A stretch of 38,340 nt of DNA. Origin: Gammaproteobacteria bacterium (lineage in GTDB: Bacteria > Pseudomonadota > Gammaproteobacteria > Natronospirales > REEB76). A program made the position numbers and the translations under genes. The notes beneath the pieces are model-generated. The model had not been told where the DNA came from, did no database searches, and was given only the letters and a program-made list of their open reading frames with translations. Location: positions 1 through 38,340 of the forward strand of contig JAGWLP010000006.1 of the NCBI GenBank assembly GCA_028864905.1, given 5' to 3'. Positions 32,955 to 38,340 of the stretch are shown here, one piece after another. The first letter of the stretch is position 1. Each line of letters starts with the position of its first letter.

Positions 32955-34304
32955 ATGAAAAATCGTATCCGTTTCTATCCCCTCTTCGCGCTCGGCCTTG
33001 TCGGCGCATTACTACTGGCGATTGTCCCCCCGGCCGGCGCGGTGCCGAGCTTCGCCCGCCAGACCGGGCTCGCCTGCAACGCCTGCCACACCGTAGCGCC
33101 GCAACTGAATGCCTTTGGACGTTACTTCAAGCTGCACGGATACGTACTGGGACCGAACAAACTGACCGGCGGCAGTTCCAAACTGAGTATCAGCGAGTTG
33201 CCCCCGCTCTCGGCGATGGCGATCGCATCCGACAGCCTTACGCGCCAGGCGCAGCCGGACTCGCAGAACGGCACGGTACAGTTTCCGCAGCAGTTGAGCG
33301 TGTTCTACGCCGGCGCCATTTCCGAGCACATGGGGGCATTCGCCCAGCTTACCTATGAGCAACCGGACGCTCATTTCAGCATGGACAATACCGATATCCG
33401 CTACGCGCGGGATGTCAATTGGGGTGATCAGACGCTGGTTTGGGGCCTGACGCTCAATAACAACCCCACGGTGCAGGACGTGTGGAACAGCACGCCGGCC
33501 TGGGGCTTCCCGTTCATATCCTCCGCGGTCGCGCCCATGCCGGGCGCCAGCCCGCTGATCGCCGGACCGCTCGCCCAGAACGTGGCCGGCGTGGGCGCCT
33601 ACGCATGGCTCAACAACACCTGGTATGGCGAGTTGACCGTGTACCGCTCGAGCCAGACAGGCGTCACGTTACCGTACACCAGCAGCAGTACGGCAGTGAT
33701 TGCCGGCGTTGCGCCTTACTGGCGTCTCGCCTGGGAGCACCCCTGGGTTACGGGCAACGGTCAGAGCGACCTCGAAGTCGGCACCCTCGGTCTCAATACC
33801 CGTCTCTATCCGGGCGGTGGCCACCCGCTGTCCGGTCCCACCGACAATTATCTGGATGTCGGCGCCGACGCCCAATATCAGTACATCAATGGCAACGACT
33901 CCCTGGCGCTGCACGCGATTTACATTCACGAGCGTCAGGAGCTGAACGCCAGCAGCGCCTACGGCTTGGCGGCCAATCCCAACGGCCATTTGAATTCCTG
34001 GAACGTGAATGCCAGCTATTACTGGAACGAGGCCTACGGTCCCACGCTCAGCTATTTCAGCATCAGCGGCAGCGCCGACCCCCTGCTGTATGCACCGGCC
34101 CCGGTCAGCGGCAGTGTTGCGGACTTTCCCGACAGCCGCGGCTGGATCCTGCAATGGACCTGGGTGCCGACGCTCAACGTGCAGGCGAGCGTGCAATACG
34201 TACTGTACAACAAGTTCAACGGTGCTTCGGCCAACTACGACGGCTCGGGGCGCAGCGCCTCCGACAACGACACGCTTTATCTCGCCGTGTGGTTGCTGTG
34301 GTGA
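32955..34304 (+). CDS. Fused monohaem cytochrome c - outer-membrane porin (Cyc2-like layout)
   Basis: A 449-residue exported protein. A signal peptide (residues 1 to about 29) is followed at once by PSFARQTGLACNACHTVAPQLNAFGRYFKLHGY, with one haem c site C41-x-x-C44-H45. The remaining ~370 residues alternate polar and aromatic/hydrophobic residues, lack long hydrophobic helices, and end in an aromatic (LYLAVWLLW), all typical of an outer-membrane beta barrel. A small N-terminal cytochrome plus barrel is the design of Cyc2, the iron oxidase of iron-oxidising bacteria, but I cannot show that this protein belongs to the true Cyc2 clade. The FNR promoter ties it to low oxygen. No other cytochrome gene is adjacent. 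Confidence 0.75.
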   Translation: MKNRIRFYPLFALGLVGALLLAIVPPAGAVPSFARQTGLACNACHTVAPQLNAFGRYFKLHGYVLGPNKLTGGSSKLSISELPPLSAMAIASDSLTRQAQPDSQNGTVQFPQQLSVFYAGAISEHMGAFAQLTYEQPDAHFSMDNTDIRYARDVNWGDQTLVWGLTLNNNPTVQDVWNSTPAWGFPFISSAVAPMPGASPLIAGPLAQNVAGVGAYAWLNNTWYGELTVYRSSQTGVTLPYTSSSTAVIAGVAPYWRLAWEHPWVTGNGQSDLEVGTLGLNTRLYPGGGHPLSGPTDNYLDVGADAQYQYINGNDSLALHAIYIHERQELNASSAYGLAANPNGHLNSWNVNASYYWNEAYGPTLSYFSISGSADPLLYAPAPVSGSVADFPDSRGWILQWTWVPTLNVQASVQYVLYNKFNGASANYDGSGRSASDNDTLYLAVWLLW

Positions 34305-34597
34305 CGAGCAGCCAATGGCCCTCTGATTTCAAGTGAGCGGTTCACAGACAAGCTGTTTCTCTGTCCACGCAGAGTCTCAGCATGCAGGCGCTCAGCAGTG
34401 CGCGACTGCAGAATATGCTGCAGGTGCGGCATGCCACATTAGGGGATGCAATCCAGGCCGGACTGCTGATTTTCGAAGGACAAGAATTATCTGCGGCGGC
34501 GAGCCGCATGGCTGCGGTTCCAGTCACGGACCACCGTGATGGATCAGCCTCTACGCCGGGTTCGGACAGGCGCTTGACGGCGTTACGTGCCTGGAAA

Positions 34598-34616
34598 TGG
34601 CGGAGAGAGTGGGATT
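34598..34616 (-). repeat. Copy of the tRNA-Ser 3' tail
   Basis: AATCCCACTCTCTCCGCCA on the minus strand is an exact 19-base copy of the 3' end of tRNA-Ser, 165 bases beyond the tRNA's CCA. It lies in the 477-base stretch 34305-34781, which otherwise holds no convincing gene. That stretch also has GC hairpins (34621-34665, 34692-34703 GACAATTTTGTC) and an inverted copy of the tRNA T arm. Confidence 0.85.
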
Positions 34617-34715
34617 ACTCCGGGCGTCCTGCCCTTCGCCCTGCGGGCCAGCGTCGCTACGCGCCGCTGTTCAAAATCGTTCCAGACAATTTTGTCGAAC
34701 CTGCCCGATTGTCAT

Positions 34716-34731
34716 TCGTGGGTTCGAATCC
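34716..34731 (+). repeat. Inverted copy of the tRNA-Ser T-arm
   Basis: TCGTGGGTTCGAATCC here is identical to the T-arm region of tRNA-Ser (minus strand, 34796-34811) but in the opposite orientation. In a tRNA-Ser transcript that ran on, these 16 bases would be a perfect complement to the T arm. Confidence 0.75.
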
Positions 34732-34781
34732 GCCCTTGAGTATGAACGAATCGGGGATGGCAAAGCTCCCTCACTGATAAT

Positions 34782-34875
34782 TGGCGGAGAGAGTGGGATT
34801 CGAACCCACGATACGCGTTTTGCGCGTATACGCCCTTAGCAGGGGCGCGCCTTCGACCAGCTCGGCCATCTCTCC
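34782..34875 (-). tRNA. tRNA-Ser, anticodon GCT
   Basis: A 94-base class II tRNA with encoded CCA. Acceptor GGAGAGA pairs with TCTCTCC, discriminator G. The anticodon loop in CCCCTGCTAAGGGC gives GCT. It has the long variable arm of tRNA-Ser (TATACGCGCAAAACGCGTA) and a T arm with GGTTCGAATCC. The csrA-tRNA-Ser order is common in gammaproteobacteria. No clear promoter is seen in the 183-base gap to csrA, so it may be processed from a csrA transcript. Confidence 0.97.
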
Positions 34876-35058
34876 GTACGCAATTTCCTGTCGCCGGCCA
34901 GTGCCGGATGCCATCCCCGCTGCCCGCAAGGAAATACCACCGGCATTCCGCTCGCATCAACAGCTGAGATCGGCTACACCGTTTCGCTGCAAGCGCAGGC
35001 TCGCGGCCGGGATGATACCGACCTGACCGGGACCGGTCAAAATCGAGTAGCGGAACGC

Positions 35059-35259
35059 TCAGCTATCCGCGGGCGGAGCCTGCGCGGCATTTTCATGCTC
35101 GTGCTTGATGCGCTCGTAGATTTCTTCGCGGTGCACGGCGATGTCCTTCGGCGCATTGACGCCGATGCGCACCTGATTGCCCTTGACTCCGAGCACCGTG
35201 ATGGTGACGTTGTCGCCGATCATGATGGTTTCACCCACCCGACGTGTGAGAATCAGCAT
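35059..35259 (-). CDS. csrA: Carbon storage regulator CsrA (RsmA)
   Basis: A 66-residue RNA-binding dimer that binds GGA motifs in leaders and represses or stabilises mRNAs of motility, biofilm and carbon metabolism. The sequence [51 protein letters not shown] is the full CsrA core, including Leu4/Arg6/Arg7 and Arg44-like contacts (VHREEI); the C-terminal tail is short and variable. The Shine-Dalgarno AGGAG is itself a GGA motif, so autoregulation is possible. The alaS-lysC-csrA-tRNA-Ser order is conserved. Confidence 0.97.
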   Translation of the reverse strand: MLILTRRVGETIMIGDNVTITVLGVKGNQVRIGVNAPKDIAVHREEIYERIKHEHENAAQAPPADS

Positions 35260-35404
35260 GGTTTAACTCCTGCAAAGTCGCACTCAATCACCTGGTGAAG
35301 CGTAGGCCGCCTTATACTTGTTCTAACGGCCACCCGGCCCGGAGCGCGGGGCGGTGCGTATTCTGCGGCCTTCCGTCGGGATTCTCAATCCGGCAAAGCC
35401 TGAT

Positions 35405-36664
35405 TCAGGCCTGCTTGAGCGCGCTCTGTGGCAGATAGTCTTGCTGCGGCGCCGCGTGCAGCTTGAAAGCCTCATGCAGCGCGCGCACCCCGGCCTCCAG
35501 GTGCTTTTCGTCCACCACCACGGAAATCTTGATCTCCGAGGTCGCCACCAACCGGATGCCGATGCCCTCGCGCGCCAGCGTCTGGAACATGCGGGTGGCG
35601 ACGCCCGAATGCGAGCGCATGCCCACCCCCACCAGCGAAATCTTCACCACCCGCTCGTTGCCCACCACGTTTCCGGCCCCGATGCGCGCCCGATGGGCCT
35701 CGAGGATTTCCATGGCCTGGGCACAGTCGTTGCGGTGCAGTGTGAAGGTAAAATCCAGCCGTCCGTCGCGCGCCACGTTCTGCACGATCATGTCCACCAC
35801 GATGTTGGCCTCGGACACCGGCCCCAGAATACGCGCCGCAGTGCCCGGTTCATCCGGCACGCCGAGCAGGGTGATTTCCGCCTCGTCGCGGTTGAAAGCA
35901 ATGCCCGAAACGATGGGAGCTTCCACGGTCGTATCCTCGTAGGTAATGAGCGTGCCCGCCCCTTCCTTGAAGGTGGAGAGCACGCGCAGCGGCACATTGT
36001 ACTTGCCGGCGAATTCCACCGCGCGGATCTGCAGCACTTTGCTGCCCAGGCTCGCAAGCTCCAGCATTTCCTCGAAGGTGATGCGCTCGAGTCGCCGCGC
36101 TTCCGGCACCATGCGCGGATCGGTGGTGTACACGCCGTCCACGTCGGTGTAGATCTGGCATTCGTCGGCCTTGAGCGCCGCGGCCAGCGCCACCGCGGTG
36201 GTATCCGAGCCGCCGCGGCCGAGCGTGGTGATGTCGCCCGCATCATCCACGCCCTGAAAACCGGCCACCACCGGGATGCAGTCGGCGGCCAGGGCCGCGC
36301 GCAACTGCTGCTCGTCAATCGCTTCAATGCGTGCCTTGCCGTGCGCGCTGTCGGTCAGGATTTTCACCTGCGCGCCGGTGAAGGAGCGCGCCTTGAGGCC
36401 ACGCTGCTCGATGGCGATGGCGGTAAGTGCGATCGTCACCTGTTCGCCGGTCGAGAGCAGCACGTCCATCTCGCGCGCGCTGGGCCTCGGTGCAAGGTTC
36501 TTGCCCAGTCCCAGCAGCCGGTCGGTTTCACCCGCCATGGCCGAAACTACGACCACCAGGTCACCACCGGCGCGGCGTGCGGCACATACTTTGTCAGCCA
36601 CGTGCTCGATGCGCGCGCAATCGGCCACCGAGGTGCCGCCGTACTTCTGCACGATCAGCGACAT
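35405..36664 (-). CDS. lysC: Aspartate kinase
   Basis: The first enzyme of the aspartate family (Lys, Thr, Met, diaminopimelate): it phosphorylates L-aspartate. 419 residues. The kinase domain begins IVQKYGGTSVAD and includes VVVSAMAGETDRLL, GEQVTIALTAIAI, GFQGVDDAGDITTLGRGGSDTTAVALAAAL and YTDVDGVYTTDPRMV. Two ACT regulatory domains follow from about residue 265 (ITLLGVPDEPGTAARIL and ISLVGVGMRSHSGVATRMF). Length and layout match the lysine/threonine-sensitive alpha2beta2 type, where an internal start makes a small subunit; this is not proven here. Between alaS and csrA. Confidence 0.96.
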   Translation of the reverse strand: MSLIVQKYGGTSVADCARIEHVADKVCAARRAGGDLVVVVSAMAGETDRLLGLGKNLAPRPSAREMDVLLSTGEQVTIALTAIAIEQRGLKARSFTGAQVKILTDSAHGKARIEAIDEQQLRAALAADCIPVVAGFQGVDDAGDITTLGRGGSDTTAVALAAALKADECQIYTDVDGVYTTDPRMVPEARRLERITFEEMLELASLGSKVLQIRAVEFAGKYNVPLRVLSTFKEGAGTLITYEDTTVEAPIVSGIAFNRDEAEITLLGVPDEPGTAARILGPVSEANIVVDMIVQNVARDGRLDFTFTLHRNDCAQAMEILEAHRARIGAGNVVGNERVVKISLVGVGMRSHSGVATRMFQTLAREGIGIRLVATSEIKISVVVDEKHLEAGVRALHEAFKLHAAPQQDYLPQSALKQA

Positions 36665-36735
36665 GGAGATACACCGCGATCACTCACAGGAAATGAGCTG
36701 TGCAACTGCCAATACCTGCGCAAACCAGTGCGTCC

Positions 36736-36962
36736 CCTCCTTTGCAAAAGGAGGGCTCGCTGTTTTACGGTGAGCGGGCTGCCAAGGACGGCAGCCCTGG
36801 ACTTGCGGGCGAAGCAGAAATGCGCAGCCCGCAAGGGGGAGGATTTTTTCAAAATCCCCCTTCTTTCGCACTTCGCAATCCTGCTCCGTTTGAAAGTCCA
36901 GGGCAGCCATCCATGGCTGCCCGCTCGGCACTTCGTGCCTTGCCCCCCTTTTTCAAAGGGGG
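36736..36962. repeat. Composite palindromic element between alaS and lysC
   Basis: The 350-base lysC-alaS gap has no gene but a dense set of palindromes: CCTCCTTT/AAAGGAGG (36736-36754), GGCTGCC/GGCAGCC (36778-36797), GGATTTT/AAAATCC (36841-36857), a 9-base stem with loop TCCA (36901-36922), GGCAC-TTC-GTGCC (36927-36939) and CCCCCTTT/AAAGGGGG (36943-36962). In addition GGCAGCCCTGGACTT (36790-36804) is repeated inverted, with one mismatch, at 36893-36907. The similar outer hairpins suggest a non-autonomous mobile element (REPIN or MITE) of about 227 bases. Confidence 0.7.
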
Positions 36963-37014
36963 AAAAAGCTGTTGAGGAGAAGCCAGTGAGCATTCCTTGT
37001 TTGCTGTTTACGAC

Positions 37015-38340
37015 TCAGAGACGCGCCCGCACCCATCCGGGTACGGACTTGAGGGCGGCATCCAGGTTCCCGGGATCGGTGCCACCCGCCTGCGCCATGT
37101 CGGCGCGCCCGCCGCCCTTGCCGCCCACCTGCTCCGCCACGTGGTTCACCAGCTCACCGGCCTTGATTTTTGTGGTGTGGCCGGCGGTCACGCCCGCGAC
37201 CAACCGCACTTTTCCGTCCTCGACTGCGGCGAGTACTACAGCGGCCGAACCAAGTTTGTTCTTTAACTGGTCCACTGTGTCGCGTAAGGTTTTGGCGTCG
37301 GCGCCGTCTAGGCGCGAAGCCAGCACCTTGAGGCCGTTCACTTCCACCGCCTGTGAAGCCAGATCGCCTCCCTCGCGGCTCGCGAGCCGGCCCTTCAACT
37401 GCTCCAGTTCCTTTTCCAATCTGCGGTTGTGCTCTACAAGGTGTTCCACCTTCTTGCTTACCGTATCAACACCGGATTTGGTGAGGTCAGCCAGTTCATG
37501 CAACATGCGTTCGACCTGTTGCACCCATTGCACTGCGCCTTCGCCGGTGAGCGCCTCGACGCGGCGGATGCCGGCCGCCACGCCGGTCTCGGACACAATC
37601 TTGAAGAAACCGATGTCACCTACGCGCTGCACGTGCGTGCCGCCACAGAGTTCGGTGGAAAAATCGCCGAATTTCATTACGCGCACGGTGTCACCGTATT
37701 TCTCGCCGAACAGCGCCATGGCGCCGGATTTGATGGCGTCGTCGTAAGGCATCTGGCGCACGTCAGCTTCAGCATTCTTGCGGATTTCCTCGTTCACCAA
37801 ATCCTCAATGCGCCGCAATTCTTCCGGTGTCACTGGCTGATTGTGGGAAAAATCGAAGCGCAAGCGGTCCGGCGCCACCAGCGAACCCTTCTGGGTGACA
37901 TGCGTGCCCAACACCTTGCGCAGCGCCGCGTGCAGCAGATGCGTAGCGGAATGATTGAGCACGGTCGCTGCGCGCAGTTTCTCATCCACCTGTGCTTCCA
38001 CCGTCTCGCCCAGCTTGAATTCGCCCTTGACCACGGTGCCGAGATGGGCATAAGCGCCGCCGCCGCGCTTCTGGGTGTCTGCCACTTTGAATTCCGCACC
38101 GCCCGCCCGCAATACACCCTGGTCGCCTACCTGGCCGCCGGACTCCGCATAAAACGGCGTGCGGTCGAGCACGATCATGCCTTGCTCGCCCGCCTTGAGT
38201 GCTTTCACCGCATCTTTGCCGCGGAACAGCGCGACGACTTTGCCCTTGTCTTTCAGGGTGTCGTAGCCAGTAAATTTCGTTTGGCCCTCAATCTCCACGT
38301 CCTGTGCATACTCCGCGCCAAACTGGCTTGCCGCGCGGCC
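37015..38340 (-). CDS. alaS: Alanine--tRNA ligase, C-terminal half (cut by the window end)
   Basis: AlaRS charges tRNA-Ala. About 441 codons of the 3' part are present, and the frame continues unbroken through base 38340, so the true start lies outside. Seen: end of the linker ([15 protein letters not shown]), the editing domain with [19 protein letters not shown] and [20 protein letters not shown] (zinc ligands H-x3-H, C and H), a coiled region ([22 protein letters not shown]), and the C-Ala/DHHA1 domain with [15 protein letters not shown]. It ends in VPGWVRARL, as expected. lysC follows on the same strand after a 350-base palindromic gap. Confidence 0.97.
   Translation of the reverse strand, partial: GRAASQFGAEYAQDVEIEGQTKFTGYDTLKDKGKVVALFRGKDAVKALKAGEQGMIVLDRTPFYAESGGQVGDQGVLRAGGAEFKVADTQKRGGGAYAHLGTVVKGEFKLGETVEAQVDEKLRAATVLNHSATHLLHAALRKVLGTHVTQKGSLVAPDRLRFDFSHNQPVTPEELRRIEDLVNEEIRKNAEADVRQMPYDDAIKSGAMALFGEKYGDTVRVMKFGDFSTELCGGTHVQRVGDIGFFKIVSETGVAAGIRRVEALTGEGAVQWVQQVERMLHELADLTKSGVDTVSKKVEHLVEHNRRLEKELEQLKGRLASREGGDLASQAVEVNGLKVLASRLDGADAKTLRDTVDQLKNKLGSAAVVLAAVEDGKVRLVAGVTAGHTTKIKAGELVNHVAEQVGGKGGGRADMAQAGGTDPGNLDAALKSVPGWVRARL

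Noticed and set aside
34716-34731. A second tRNA on the plus strand
   Set aside because: Only the T-arm-like 16 bases are present; there is no acceptor, D arm or anticodon stem around them.
34333-34777. Small open frames between the cytochrome-porin and tRNA-Ser
   Set aside because: No Shine-Dalgarno, no recognisable motif, and they run across the tRNA tail copy and hairpins.

Overview
The window reads as chromosomal DNA of a high-GC gammaproteobacterium. Evidence: the rsmI-lpoA-yraN-gmhA/diaA order, a fabA-fabB operon for anaerobic unsaturated fatty acid synthesis, an alaS-lysC-csrA-tRNA-Ser(GCU) block, an FNR with an intact 4Fe-4S cysteine set, and REP-type palindromes like those of xanthomonads and pseudomonads. 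A deep-branching Xanthomonadales-like or sulfur/iron-oxidiser-like lineage is possible, but the genus cannot be fixed from this sequence.

Layout. 1-4314: RNase P RNA (3' end outside the window), then cell-envelope and housekeeping genes (rsmI, lpoA, yraN, a GmhA/DiaA SIS protein). 4315-7780: a short-chain dehydrogenase behind a perfect FNR box, then an unusual pair, an MmgE/PrpD protein and a ComA-type phosphosulfolactate synthase homologue. 7853-13284 (minus strand): a GlcD-type FAD oxidase, fabB, fabA, obgE, rpmA and rplU. 13437-17778: an octaprenyl/polyprenyl diphosphate synthase, convergent with a large REC-PAS-GGDEF-EAL protein. 18071-18420: tRNA-Pro(CGG) followed by two spaced extra copies of its own 3' tail, separated by hairpin-rich units. 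18440-21692: a 2OG-Fe(II) oxygenase, a MarR regulator and a divergent ClC transporter with a palindromic operator between them. 21697-22872: RHS remnants and a ParE-type toxin-antitoxin pair. 22903-27074: divergent exported metallopeptidases (M61 and M13). 27393-34304: an oxygen- and metal-related block consisting of a P1B-ATPase-hemerythrin fusion, a free hemerythrin, hemN, fnr and a fused cytochrome-porin of Cyc2-like layout. 34598-38340 (minus strand): tRNA-Ser with its own tail copy, csrA, lysC, a composite palindromic element and the 3' part of alaS.

How parts fit together. Three promoters (before the dehydrogenase, before hemerythrin-hemN, before the cytochrome-porin) share one geometry: a TTGAT-N4-ATCAN box, exactly 22 bases, then a TAG-containing -10 hexamer. 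This is the class II FNR layout, and fnr itself lies between two of its likely targets. The window therefore appears to hold a small local low-oxygen regulon covering haem synthesis, oxygen/iron binding and outer-membrane electron transfer.

The most unusual signal is non-coding. Both tRNA genes are followed by copies of their own 3' ends. Behind tRNA-Pro, two ~137-base units keep the same three hairpins in register while the stem sequences change in a compensatory way. Hairpins with the same loop recur at two other intergenic sites.
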